Origin: Geodermatophilus africanus
GTDB taxonomy: Bacteria > Actinomycetota > Actinomycetes > Mycobacteriales > Geodermatophilaceae
Length of the DNA: 64,000 nucleotides
Assembly (NCBI RefSeq): GCF_900107105.1
Contig: NZ_FNOT01000011.1
Span: 112,888 to 176,887, forward strand
Reading direction: 5' to 3'
Made by a program: the position numbers and the translations under genes. The notes beneath the pieces are model-generated. The model saw only the letters and a list, made by a program, of their open reading frames with translations, had not been told where the DNA came from and did not search any database. This document shows, piece after piece, positions 1 to 8,916 of this stretch. The stretch's first letter is position 1. Every line of letters begins with the position of its first letter.

Positions 1-20
1 CCCGAGCCCGAGAGGACCCC

Positions 21-920
21 ATGCCGAGCACCGTCAGCCGCTCGCTGCCCGCGCTGTTCCGACTGTTCGGGTTCCGGCGGGAGTTCGCCGACCCGGAGGC
101 CATGCTGCGCGGCGTGCGGGACCGCATGGTGCGCCCCGTCCCGTACGGGCCGCCAAGGGGACTGCGCTCGGTCGAGATCGAGGTCGACGTCCGGCACGAC
201 ACCGGCTGGCCGGTCTACCGCGTCCTGCCGCGACACCGCACGCCGACCCGTGCCGCCGTCTACGTCCACGGCGGCGCCTGGGTCAACCAGATCCACCCGC
301 TGCACTGGCGGCTGGTCGCCGGGCTCGCCGCCCGCAGCGGCACCGCGATCACCGTCCCGATCTACCCGCTGGCGCCCGTGGGGACCGCGGCGACGGTCGT
401 GCCGGCCGTCGCCGACCTGGTCGCCGCGCTGGTCGACCGGTACGGCGCCGGGCAGGTCGCCGCCCTGGGTGACTCGGCCGGCGGGCAGATCGTGCTGTCC
501 GCGGCGCAGCTCCTCCGGGACCGGGGCGTGCCGCCGCTGCACCGGACGGTGCTCGTCTCGCCCGCGCTGGACCTGACCCTGGACAACCCCGAGATCGACC
601 TCGTCGAGCCGCAGGACCCGTGGCTCGCCCGGCCGGGCACCCGGGCGGCGATCGAGCTCTGGCGGGGCGACCTGTCGATCAAGGACCCGTTGGTCAGCCC
701 GCTGTTCGGGGAGCTGGCCGGGCTCGGGCCGCTGACCGTCTTCAGCGGCACCCGGGACATCACCAGCCCGGACACCCGGTTGCTCGTCAGCCGCGCCCGC
801 GCGGCCGGTGTGCCGGTCGACCACCACGAGGAGGCGGGTCTCGTCCACGTGCACCCTCTCCTGCCGGTGCCCGAGGGGCGGCGGGCGCGGCGGCTCATGG
901 CCGCACTGCTCGACGACTGA
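21..920 (+). CDS. alpha/beta hydrolase (HSL-like esterase)
   Basis: A 299-residue alpha/beta-hydrolase-3 type esterase or lipase, probably cytosolic. It has the oxyanion-hole motif HGGAW near residue 83 and the nucleophile elbow GDSAGG near residue 150. The catalytic Asp is likely in GTRDITSPD (near 243) and the His in GLVHVHPLL (near 276). The ATG at 21 follows a GAGAGG ribosome-binding site and leaves a family-typical length. The substrate cannot be read from the sequence; the hormone-sensitive-lipase branch takes short-chain acyl esters. It is followed by a patatin on the same strand after a 117-nt gap. Confidence 0.85.
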   Translation: MPSTVSRSLPALFRLFGFRREFADPEAMLRGVRDRMVRPVPYGPPRGLRSVEIEVDVRHDTGWPVYRVLPRHRTPTRAAVYVHGGAWVNQIHPLHWRLVAGLAARSGTAITVPIYPLAPVGTAATVVPAVADLVAALVDRYGAGQVAALGDSAGGQIVLSAAQLLRDRGVPPLHRTVLVSPALDLTLDNPEIDLVEPQDPWLARPGTRAAIELWRGDLSIKDPLVSPLFGELAGLGPLTVFSGTRDITSPDTRLLVSRARAAGVPVDHHEEAGLVHVHPLLPVPEGRRARRLMAALLDD

Positions 921-1037
921 CGCCGTCGATCGGGTCCTCCCCGAGTCCGGCCATCGGTCCTCCGCTCGCCCCGGGGCGTGTCGACGACGCGGCAGCGACC
1001 GCCCGGCTGCGAGATGGTGGACAGGAGTCGAGGGGGG

Positions 1038-1979
1038 ATGACGGTGAGGACGGTCGCGATCGCATGTCAGGGCGGCGGCAGCCACACGGCGTTCACCGGC
1101 GGTGTGCTGCAGCGCCTGCTGGCCGACCAGGACCACCGGGTCGTGGCGCTGTCCGGCACCTCCGGTGGTGCGGTCTGCGCCCTGCTGGCCTGGTACGGCC
1201 TGCTGACCGGCGGCGCGGCCGAGGCCGGCCGGCTGCTGGAGCGCTTCTGGGAGGCCAACGCCGCCACCACGCTGAGCGGGAAGCTGGCCAACGCCTGGCT
1301 GGTCGGTCTGGCTCGGCTGGAGGGGCGGGTGTCGCTGCCGACGGTGAGCCCGTACGCCTACCCGGACGTCGCCGGTCCCGCCCTCACCGACCTGCTGACC
1401 GACCACGTGGACGTCGACCGGCTCGCCCGGCTGCAGGAGTCCCCGCCGGAGGACCAGCCGCTGCTGCTCGTCGGCGCCGTCGACGTCCTCAGCGGCGACT
1501 TCCAGGCCTTCTCCAGCCGGCGCGGGGAGATCACCGTCAACGCCGTGCTCGCCTCGGCCGCCGTCCCGCTGCTCTTCCGCGCCGTCGAGGAGCGGGGCCG
1601 CTTCTACTGGGACGGGCTGTTCAGCCAGAACCCACCGGTGCGCGAGCTGCCGGACGCCGGGCCGGAGGAGATCTGGGTGGTCCGGATCAACCCGCGCGCC
1701 CGGGCCACCGAGCCGAAGTCGGTGGGCGCCATCGCGGACCGGCGCAACGAGCTGGCCGGCAACCTCTCGCTGGAGCAGGAGCTGTACGTCATCCGCAAGG
1801 TCAACGGGTGGGCGGACCGTCTCGGCCCCCCGTATCGGCGCATCGAGGTCCGGGAGATCACCCTGGATTTCGACCTCGACCTGCCCAGCAAGCTCGACCG
1901 CAACCCCGCCTTCCTGCGCCGGCTCTTCGACGCCGGGCGGGAGCAGGCGGACGCCTTCCTGGCCGGGCTGCCCCGCTGA
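1038..1979 (+). CDS. patatin-like phospholipase family protein
   Basis: A 313-residue patatin-family acyl hydrolase. It shows the Gly-rich oxyanion loop (CQGGGSHTAF), the GTSGG nucleophile elbow with the active Ser, and the Asp of the catalytic dyad in WDGLFSQNPP. Members cleave acyl chains from lipids or act as related serine lipases. An upstream in-frame start at 978 exists, but the ATG at 1038 sits after a purine-rich AGGGGGG stretch and begins right at the conserved strand, so it is preferred. It shares strand and broad hydrolase theme with its neighbour but there is no proof of an operon. Confidence 0.85.
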   Translation: MTVRTVAIACQGGGSHTAFTGGVLQRLLADQDHRVVALSGTSGGAVCALLAWYGLLTGGAAEAGRLLERFWEANAATTLSGKLANAWLVGLARLEGRVSLPTVSPYAYPDVAGPALTDLLTDHVDVDRLARLQESPPEDQPLLLVGAVDVLSGDFQAFSSRRGEITVNAVLASAAVPLLFRAVEERGRFYWDGLFSQNPPVRELPDAGPEEIWVVRINPRARATEPKSVGAIADRRNELAGNLSLEQELYVIRKVNGWADRLGPPYRRIEVREITLDFDLDLPSKLDRNPAFLRRLFDAGREQADAFLAGLPR

Positions 1980-2202
1980 CCGCAGGCCTGCCGGTCTCCC
2001 GGCGTCCCCGCCAGAGGGCTGACCCTGCTCGCCGAGAGTCGTCCGTGACGTGGCGTGCGGACATGCGGGGACGGGCCGTTCGTCCCTGCCGCCACTCCGA
2101 TGGCCAGGGTGAGGGTGGGCGGGTCCTGGAAGCCCGGCCCCTACCACCGTGGTGCTCGAGGTCCGGCCCGGAACTTCCCCGCACCCGACCCCGAGGCCCG
2201 TC

Positions 2203-3429
2203 ATGACCGCAGTCGCAGAACAGATTGGCAGTTCCATCCGTCCCTTCCGCGTGGAGTTCGCGGAGGAGGCGCTCACCGACCTGCGCCGCCGGCTCGCCGC
2301 GACGCGCTGGCCCTCCCGGGAGCTGGTCGACGACCGGTCGCAGGGCGTGCAGCTGGCGACGGCGCAGGAGCTCTGCCGCTACTGGGCGAACGACTACGAC
2401 CTGCGCCGGGTCGAGGCGCGGCTGAACGCGCTGCCGCAGTTCACGACCGTGATCGACGGGGTGGACGTCCACTTCGTCCACGTGCGGTCGCCGCACCCGG
2501 ACGCGCTGCCGCTGATCATGACGCACGGCTGGCCGGGCTCGGTGATCGAGCTGCTCGACTCCATCGGCCCGCTCACCGACCCGACCGCGCACGGCGGCCG
2601 CGCCGAGGACGCCTTCGACCTCGTGCTGCCGTCCCTGCCCGGCTACGGCTTCTCCGGCGAGCCGACCGAGGTCGGCTGGGACGTCGCCCGCGTCGGGCGC
2701 GCGTGGGCGGAGCTGATGGACCGCCTCGGCTACACGCGCTACGTCGCCCAGGGCGGCGACGTGGGCGCCGGCGTCACCGACGCGATGGGGCGCCAGGCTC
2801 CCGAGGGGCTGCTCGGCATCCACACCAACCTGCTCGTGACGGTGCTGGGCGCGCCCCCGTCGGCGGACAGCGAGCAGGAGCGCGCGGCTCTCGCCGCGAT
2901 CGCCACCTTCCAGGCGGAGGGCTTCGCCTACTTCCTGGAGCAGGCCACCCGCCCGCAGACAATCGGCTACGCCCTGCTGGACTCACCGGCCGCCTTGGCG
3001 GCCTGGCTCCTCGACCACGACACAGACTCCTACCACAAGATCTTCCGCGCCTTCGTCGACGGGGAGCCCGCGGGGAACCTCACCCGGGACAACCTCCTCG
3101 ACAACATCACGCTGTACTGGCTGACCGGCACCGGGGCCTCGGCGGCCCGGTCGTACTGGGACAGCTACGGAGTCGCCGCTCAGGCCGGTGCAGCAGGCCG
3201 GACTCCTCCGGAGGTCACGGTCCCGGTCGGCTTCACCACGTTCCCCGGTGAGATCTGGCGCAGCCCGCGGAGTTGGGTCGAGCGGTCCTACCCCACCCTC
3301 ACCTACTTCAACGAGGTCGACCGGGGCGGCCACTTCGCCGCCTGGGAGGAGCCCGAGCTGTTCGCCTCCGAGATCCGGAAGGCGTTCGGGCCGCTGCGCG
3401 CGGCGCAGATCCCCGAGCAGCGTCGCTGA
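2203..3429 (+). CDS. epoxide hydrolase (EHN-type alpha/beta hydrolase)
   Basis: A 408-residue epoxide hydrolase with the N-terminal EHN domain (starting RPFRVEFAEEALTDL) followed by an alpha/beta-hydrolase fold. HGWPGS is the oxyanion loop. GGDVG carries the Asp nucleophile in place of Ser, as is usual for epoxide hydrolases, and DRGGHFAAWEEP provides the catalytic His. The length is normal for the family. The ATG at 2203 is chosen over an upstream in-frame ATG at 2149 because the EHN domain begins just after it. It likely opens epoxides to diols; the natural substrate is unknown. Confidence 0.88.
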   Translation: MTAVAEQIGSSIRPFRVEFAEEALTDLRRRLAATRWPSRELVDDRSQGVQLATAQELCRYWANDYDLRRVEARLNALPQFTTVIDGVDVHFVHVRSPHPDALPLIMTHGWPGSVIELLDSIGPLTDPTAHGGRAEDAFDLVLPSLPGYGFSGEPTEVGWDVARVGRAWAELMDRLGYTRYVAQGGDVGAGVTDAMGRQAPEGLLGIHTNLLVTVLGAPPSADSEQERAALAAIATFQAEGFAYFLEQATRPQTIGYALLDSPAALAAWLLDHDTDSYHKIFRAFVDGEPAGNLTRDNLLDNITLYWLTGTGASAARSYWDSYGVAAQAGAAGRTPPEVTVPVGFTTFPGEIWRSPRSWVERSYPTLTYFNEVDRGGHFAAWEEPELFASEIRKAFGPLRAAQIPEQRR

Positions 3430-3445
3430 CCTGGTCCGCCGGGGC

Positions 3446-4609
3446 TCAGCCGGCGGCGAGCGCGGCGCCCATCCGCTCGACGACTTGCACCAGCACCGGC
3501 CGCGGCGTCGCGACGTTGAGCCGGACGTACTGCTCACCCGCCAGCCCGCACAGCAGCCCGTCGGTCAGCGCCACCCCGGCCCGGTCGAGGAAGAACGCGC
3601 CCGGCTCGGACAGCCCCAGCTCGCGGCAGTCCAGCCACGCCAGGTAGGTGCCCTCCGGCGGGGTGTACCGGACGCCGGGCAGGTGCTCGGCGACCAGCTC
3701 GGCCAGCAGCCGGCGGTTGCCGTCCAGGTACGCCAGGACGTCGGCCAGCCAGCCGGCGCCGTCGGTGTAGGCGGCGGTGTTCGCCACGACGCCGAGGGTC
3801 GAGGCGCCGTGCTCGGCGTGCAGCCCCACCCGCGCCCAGGTCTCGGCGTCCGCGTCGTTGGACAGCACCAGCTGGGCGCACTTCAGGCCCGGCAGGTTCC
3901 ACGCCTTGGACGCCGAGGTGGCGCTGACCGCGTGCGCCGCCGGGACCTCGCCGAGCGACGCGTAGGGCACGTGCCGGTGCCCCGGGTACACCAGCGGCGC
4001 GTGGATCTCGTCGGAGAACACCCGCCCGCCGTGCCGGTCCACCACCTCCGCGACCGCGGTCATCTCCGCCGGTTCGAGCACCCGGCCGATCGGGTTGTGC
4101 GGGTCGCACAGCACCAGGAGGTGCCCGCCGGCGCGGAACGCCGCGTCGAGCGCGTCGAGGTCGTAGACGTACCGGTCGCCGTCCCGAACCATCGGCACCT
4201 CGATGACCTCGCGGCCCAGCGCAGGCGGCACCGTGAGGAAGGGCATGTAGGCCGGGGTCGGCAGGACCACCGGGCTCCCCGGCCGGGAGAAGTGCTCGAT
4301 CGCGGCGGCCAGGCCGGCCAGGACGTCGGCCACCGGCCGCACCCGCTCGGGCGGCACCGCCCAGCCGTACCGGTCGGCCGACCACGCCGCGTACGCCTCC
4401 GACATGCCCCGCAGCAGCGCCGGGGGCAGATAGCCGAGCGCCGCGGCGTCCACCGCCGCGTGCAGCGCCTCGGTCACCGCCGGCGCGGTGCCGAAGTCCA
4501 TCTCCGCGACGAAGGACCCGATCGCCTGCGGGTACAGCGACCACTTGAGGCCGCCGCGGCGCCGCAGCTCCTCGACGGTCAGGTCGTCGAACCCGGCGAC
4601 GTCAGGCAC
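3446..4609 (-). CDS. MalY/PatB-family aminotransferase (cystathionine beta-lyase type)
   Basis: A 387-residue PLP-dependent fold-type I enzyme of the MalY/PatB group, whose members act as C-S lyases on cystathionine or related thioethers. The PLP lysine is in the SASKAWNLPGLK segment, and ILLCDPHNPIG-like and FSDEIHAPL motifs bind the cofactor. The proposed start is GTG at 4609, which overlaps the stop codon (4602-4604) of the upstream dehydrogenase by 8 nt. An upstream in-frame ATG (4651) would add residues with no family counterpart. The overlap implies translational coupling with the dehydrogenase. Confidence 0.85.
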   Translation of the reverse strand: MPDVAGFDDLTVEELRRRGGLKWSLYPQAIGSFVAEMDFGTAPAVTEALHAAVDAAALGYLPPALLRGMSEAYAAWSADRYGWAVPPERVRPVADVLAGLAAAIEHFSRPGSPVVLPTPAYMPFLTVPPALGREVIEVPMVRDGDRYVYDLDALDAAFRAGGHLLVLCDPHNPIGRVLEPAEMTAVAEVVDRHGGRVFSDEIHAPLVYPGHRHVPYASLGEVPAAHAVSATSASKAWNLPGLKCAQLVLSNDADAETWARVGLHAEHGASTLGVVANTAAYTDGAGWLADVLAYLDGNRRLLAELVAEHLPGVRYTPPEGTYLAWLDCRELGLSEPGAFFLDRAGVALTDGLLCGLAGEQYVRLNVATPRPVLVQVVERMGAALAAG

Positions 4610-7433
4610 GGGGCGCCCGGGCCAGCAGCTGCGCCAGGTGCACGCCCTCACGGCCGGCGAGCTGGTCGAGCTGGGTGCGGCAGGAGAACCCGTCGGCCAG
4701 CACGACGGCGTCCGGCCCGGCGGCGCGGACGGCGGGCAGCAGCTGGTGCTCGGCGATCGCCACCGACACGTCGTGGTGGCCGCGCTCGACGCCCCAGTTG
4801 CCGGCCAGCCCGCAGCAGCCGCCGACCCGGGTCACCGTGGCGCCGGCCTCGCGCAGCAGCCGCTCGTCGGTCGCCCACCCGAGGACGGCGTGGTGGTGGC
4901 AGTGCGGCTGGGCGACGACCTCCACCCCGGCGAGGGACGGCGGTGTCCAGCCCGGCGTCTCGCGCAACAGCTCGGCCAGCGTGCGGGTGCCCGCGGCGAC
5001 CCGTTCCGCGGCCGGCCCGCCCACAAGCTCCAGGGCCTCGTGCCGCAGCACCGCGGTGCACGACGGCTCCAGGCCCACCACCGGGATGCCGTCGTCCACC
5101 AGCGGGGCGAGCAGCTCGACGGTGCGGCCCAGCGTGCGGCGGGCGGCATCGAGCTGACCGGTGGTGATCCAGGTCAGCCCGCAGCACGCCTCGGCCGGGG
5201 GCACCTGCACCCGGTAGCCGGCGTCCTCGAGCACGGCGGCCGTGGCGAGCGCGACCTCGGGGTCGAAGTGGTCGGTGAACGAGTCCACCCACAGCGCGAC
5301 CGGCCGGCCCCCACCCTCCGCCACCGGGCGCTCCGCCCACGTCTCGCGGAACGTCCGGTCGGCGAACGCCGGCAGCGAGCGGCGCTGGTCGACGCCGGCG
5401 CCCCACTTGGCCAGCCGGCCGCCCAGCCGCGATCCCGTGACCGCGTTGGCCAGCCGGGGCGCGCGGGCGGCGACGTCGGCCCAGCGCGGCAGCCAGCCCA
5501 GCGTGTAGTGGGAGCGCGGGCGCAGCCGCCGGCGGTAGGACTGGTGCAGCACCTCGGCCTTGTAGGAGGCCATGTCCACGCCGGTCGGGCAGTCCCGCGA
5601 GCAGCCCTTGCACGACAGGCAGAGGTCCAGCGCGTCGTGCACCTCGGGCGAGCGCCAGTCCCGCACCGGCCCGCCCGGCGCGAGCACCTCCTGCAGCACC
5701 CGGGCCCGGCCGCGCGTGGTGTCCTTCTCCTCCCGCGTCGCCGGCCACGACGGGCACATCACCCCGCCGCCGGCCTGCAGGTCGGCCCGGCACTTGCCGA
5801 CCCCGGTGCAGCGGTGCACCGCGGCGGAGAAGTCGCCGCCGTCGTGGCGGTAGGCCAGCGCCAGGCCGTGCGTGTGCCGGGGGGCGGCGGCCATGCGGAT
5901 GTCGTCCTCGACCCGCGCCGGGCGGACCAGGACGCCGGGGTTGAGCACGTCGGCCGGGTCGAACAGGGCCTTGACCCGCTCGAAGAGGCCGAGCACGTGC
6001 GGGGAGTACATCGACGACAGCAGCTCGCTGCGCGCCCGGCCGTCGCCGTGCTCGCCGGACGCCGACCCGCCGTAGCGGGCGACCAGCACGGCGGCGTCGG
6101 TGACGAAGGCCCGGTAGGCCTCGCGGCCCCGGTCCTCGCCACGACCGAGCGGGAAGTCGATGCGCACGTGCACGCAGCCGTCGCCGAAGTGGCCGTACGG
6201 GACGCCCTGCAGCCCGTGCTGCCCGAGCAGCGCCTCGAAGTCGCGCAGGTAGGCGCCCAGCTGCTCGACCGGGACGGCGGCGTCCTCCCAGCCGGCGTGT
6301 GCGGGGCGCCCGTCGGAGGTGCGGGCGGCCAGGCCCGCGCCGTCCTCGCGGATCCGCCAGATCGCCGCCGCCTCGGCGACGTCGGTGACCACCATCGAGT
6401 CCAGCGCACCGGCGGCGCCCAGTACGCCCTTCGCCTTCGCCTCGACCTCGGCGACCGTGTCGCCGGTCAGCTCGACGATCAGCCAGCCGTCGCCGCGGGG
6501 CAGGTCGGGCACGACGGCCGCGGGGACGTCGCGCAGCCGCTGCACGATGCGCTGGTCGAGGCCCTCGACGGCGGTCGGCTCGTGCGGCAGCAGCCCCGGC
6601 GTGGCGTCGGCGGCGTGGGCCATCGACGGGTAGCCGAGCACGACCAGGCCGCGGAACGGGGCGTCGGTGACCAGCCGCACGGTCGCGCCGAGCACCACCG
6701 CGAGCGTGCCCTCGCTGCCGACCAGCGCGCGGGCGACGTCGAAGCCGCGCTCGGGCAGCAGGTGCTCCAGCGAGTAGCCCGACACCTGACGGCCGAAGCG
6801 GCCGAGCTCGGTGCGGATCGCCGCCAGCTCGCCGTCCACCAGGGTGCGCAGCTCGTCGAGCACCCCGCCGCCCGCCGCGCCGTCCGTCCCGAGCCGCAGC
6901 CGCTCGCCGGCGCCGGTGACGACGTCGAGGCCGACCACGTTGTCCGACGTCCGGCCGTAACCCAGGGCGCGCGAGCCGCAGGCGTTGTTGCCGATCATCC
7001 CGCCGATCGTGCAGCGGTTGTGCGTGCTCGGGTCGGGGCCGAAGCGCAGCCCGTGCGGCCGGGCCGCGGCCTGCAGCGCCGCCTGCACCACGCCGGGGTC
7101 GACGGTCGCCGTCCGGGCCTCGGGGTCGACGCCGTGCACCCGGGACAGGTACCGGCTGGTGTCGAGGACGACGCCGGGGCCGACCGCGTTGCCGGCGATC
7201 GAGGTGCCCGCGCCGCGCGCGGTGAACGGCACGCCGAGCCCCCGGCAGACGGCGAGGGTGGCCTCGATCTCGTCGGGGTGCCGCGGCCGCACCACCGCGC
7301 GGGGCAGCACCCGGTACAGCGAGCCGTCGGAGGAGTACAGCGCCCGGGCCAGGCCGGAGTCGTCGACGTCGCCGACCCCCGCCCGGCGCAGCGCCCCCGC
7401 CAGGTCGGTCGCCACGTCCGGTGCCAGCGTCAT
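4602..7433 (-). CDS. FAD-binding and (Fe-S)-binding 2-hydroxyacid dehydrogenase (D-lactate/YdiJ type)
   Basis: A 943-residue fusion of a GlcD/Dld-like FAD-binding oxidase (FAD_binding_4, then FAD-oxidase C-terminal domain, about residues 30-520) and a GlpC-like iron-sulfur part. The Fe-S half shows CTGVGKC and CLSCKGCSRDCP cluster motifs and two CCG-type motifs (EACCGLTW and GGCCGLAGNWG). Family members oxidise D-lactate, D-2-hydroxyglutarate or similar acids and pass electrons to the quinone pool. The ATG at 7433 starts just ahead of the fold. The MalY-type gene overlaps its 3' end, so the two are probably co-expressed. The exact substrate is not determinable here. Confidence 0.85.
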   Translation of the reverse strand: MTLAPDVATDLAGALRRAGVGDVDDSGLARALYSSDGSLYRVLPRAVVRPRHPDEIEATLAVCRGLGVPFTARGAGTSIAGNAVGPGVVLDTSRYLSRVHGVDPEARTATVDPGVVQAALQAAARPHGLRFGPDPSTHNRCTIGGMIGNNACGSRALGYGRTSDNVVGLDVVTGAGERLRLGTDGAAGGGVLDELRTLVDGELAAIRTELGRFGRQVSGYSLEHLLPERGFDVARALVGSEGTLAVVLGATVRLVTDAPFRGLVVLGYPSMAHAADATPGLLPHEPTAVEGLDQRIVQRLRDVPAAVVPDLPRGDGWLIVELTGDTVAEVEAKAKGVLGAAGALDSMVVTDVAEAAAIWRIREDGAGLAARTSDGRPAHAGWEDAAVPVEQLGAYLRDFEALLGQHGLQGVPYGHFGDGCVHVRIDFPLGRGEDRGREAYRAFVTDAAVLVARYGGSASGEHGDGRARSELLSSMYSPHVLGLFERVKALFDPADVLNPGVLVRPARVEDDIRMAAAPRHTHGLALAYRHDGGDFSAAVHRCTGVGKCRADLQAGGGVMCPSWPATREEKDTTRGRARVLQEVLAPGGPVRDWRSPEVHDALDLCLSCKGCSRDCPTGVDMASYKAEVLHQSYRRRLRPRSHYTLGWLPRWADVAARAPRLANAVTGSRLGGRLAKWGAGVDQRRSLPAFADRTFRETWAERPVAEGGGRPVALWVDSFTDHFDPEVALATAAVLEDAGYRVQVPPAEACCGLTWITTGQLDAARRTLGRTVELLAPLVDDGIPVVGLEPSCTAVLRHEALELVGGPAAERVAAGTRTLAELLRETPGWTPPSLAGVEVVAQPHCHHHAVLGWATDERLLREAGATVTRVGGCCGLAGNWGVERGHHDVSVAIAEHQLLPAVRAAGPDAVVLADGFSCRTQLDQLAGREGVHLAQLLARAPRA

Positions 7434-7586
7434 CCGTGCTCCCTCGTCGTCCTCGGTACCCGCGCGACCGGTCCCGGACGGCGCAGAGTCTCCCTTCTAC
7501 ACCTGGCCGGCCCCCGACCGGCGCGTCGGCCGTCGGCGGGACGTCGGGCCCTGTCCGGACCGGAGCGCGGTCGCCAGCCTGGGTGG

Positions 7587-8036
7587 GTGGCCTTCGACGT
7601 CGAGCGGCTGATGCGGCTGTGGTCGGAACCCCTGCCGGTGGACGACGGCGCCGCCGCCGCGGCCTTCCAGGAGGTGTACGCCGACCCGGTGACGGTCAAC
7701 GGCACGCCGATGTCGCCGGCGGACCTCGTCGACCGGGCGCGGGCCGTGCAGCACGTCTTCGCGCCGGTGCGCCGCGAGGTCCTGTCGGTCGTCGAGCAGG
7801 GGGACCGGGTCGCCGTCGCGTTCCGGATGGGCGGCCGTCAGGTCGGCACCTGGACGACGTCCGCCGGCCCCGTGCCGGCCACCGGGCGGGAGCTGTGGCT
7901 GCGGGTGATCGACGTCCTCACCGTCGTCGACGGCCGGATCACCGAGATCGTCATGGTCGCCGACGAGCTGGGCGCCCTGGTCGGCCTGGACGCCGTCCGG
8001 CTGCGGACCCCGGCCGACGCGGTGACCGCCGACTGA
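7587..8036 (+). CDS. SnoaL/NTF2-like nuclear-transport-factor fold protein
   Basis: A roughly 149-residue protein with the SnoaL-like polyketide cyclase pattern: an N-terminal helix pair, VYADPVTVNGTPMSPADLVDRARAV, then a beta-rich half ending in WLRVIDVLTVVDGRITEIVMVADEL. Such small ester-cyclase-like proteins often lack an assignable reaction. It lies divergently from the FAD dehydrogenase. The start is uncertain: GTG at 7587 is used, ATG at 7611 is an alternative. It is the only genuine part of a much longer open frame that reads antisense through the dehydrogenase. Confidence 0.7.
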   Translation: MAFDVERLMRLWSEPLPVDDGAAAAAFQEVYADPVTVNGTPMSPADLVDRARAVQHVFAPVRREVLSVVEQGDRVAVAFRMGGRQVGTWTTSAGPVPATGRELWLRVIDVLTVVDGRITEIVMVADELGALVGLDAVRLRTPADAVTAD

Positions 8037-8167
8037 CACCCGCTGGCCGCGCTGGGTGACCTCCCCGGTCGGGAGCGTGATGCCCGGCCGCGCGTCCGCG
8101 CCGCGGCCGCCGACACGCGCGCCCGTGTCCGACCAGGGCCTTCGCACGTCCCCGATCCTCGATCGCC

Positions 8168-8659
8168 ATGACGGGCAGGCGTGGACTCCTCGGGACCGAC
8201 ATCCCGGTCGTGACGGCGGTGACCCGGCTGGACTTCCTGAGCCGGCGGGACAGCGCGGCCGCGGCGGCTCCGCCACCCGCCGTCCGGCCCTCGCACACGT
8301 GGACCGACCACCTGCGCGGGCAGGTCGAGCCGCTGGACCTCGACGAGTCCCTCGAGTTGCTGGACCTCGGCGTCGGTGTCGCCCGCCAGGCCTACGACGC
8401 GCAACACCGGGGCATCCGCGCCGCCCTGCGCGCCGGGGCCTCGTGGGAGCGCATCGGCGCCGTGCTGGGCACCACCGCGCTGACCGCGTGGAACGGCCAC
8501 CAGCGGTGGATCGAGGAGCAGGTCGAGCTTTTCGAGCTCACCGGCCGCGACGGGCTGGACGACGTCGGCGCGGTCGAGGCGCTGCGCCTGGCCGGTGAGC
8601 GCCCCGCGGGTCTCGGCTACGTCACGCGGGCCGCGGCGCCCGAAGGTGCGTCCGACTAG
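8168..8659 (+). CDS. hypothetical protein with HTH-like segment
   Basis: A 163-residue protein of unknown function. The central segment RAALRAGASWERIGAVLGTT resembles the helix-turn-helix seen in many small actinobacterial proteins of this type, in which a residue run of the kind GASW.RIG.ALG precedes a conserved tryptophan. No catalytic motif or membrane segment is visible. The ATG at 8168 is used; the first 40 residues are Ala/Arg rich and could be an over-extension, with the conserved part starting around TWTDHLRGQVEPLDL. It stands alone between unrelated genes. Confidence 0.65.
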   Translation: MTGRRGLLGTDIPVVTAVTRLDFLSRRDSAAAAAPPPAVRPSHTWTDHLRGQVEPLDLDESLELLDLGVGVARQAYDAQHRGIRAALRAGASWERIGAVLGTTALTAWNGHQRWIEEQVELFELTGRDGLDDVGAVEALRLAGERPAGLGYVTRAAAPEGASD

Positions 8660-8916
8660 ATGTAGCCGGCCATCAAGTTGGTGCCAGGCGGCTGATCGGT
8701 GGCCGACCGCCGAGCGGCCCACCGGGGGACGACCGCCTCCGGACGGACGGTGTCGTCCTGCCGTGGCGCGGCGGTACAGCCGAGGAGACGCCGGAGCGAG
8801 GGAGCGACCGCGGGATCCCGGTCCCGTGGGCGGGCGCATGCCGGAGAGGCGTGGCCACCGGGACGCGGTCCCGGCAGTCTGGCCGCCCGGACTCCACCCA
8901 GGAAGCGGGGCTGATC

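Noticed and set aside
620..2206. 528-codon plus-strand frame across the hydrolase and patatin
   Set aside because: Low-complexity Arg/Gly/Ala sequence in another frame of two well-supported genes.
4488..7586. Very long plus-strand open frame antisense to the FAD dehydrogenase
   Set aside because: It mirrors a clear gene on the other strand, is Arg/Gly/His/Val rich and has no domain; only its end (7587-8036) is a real gene.
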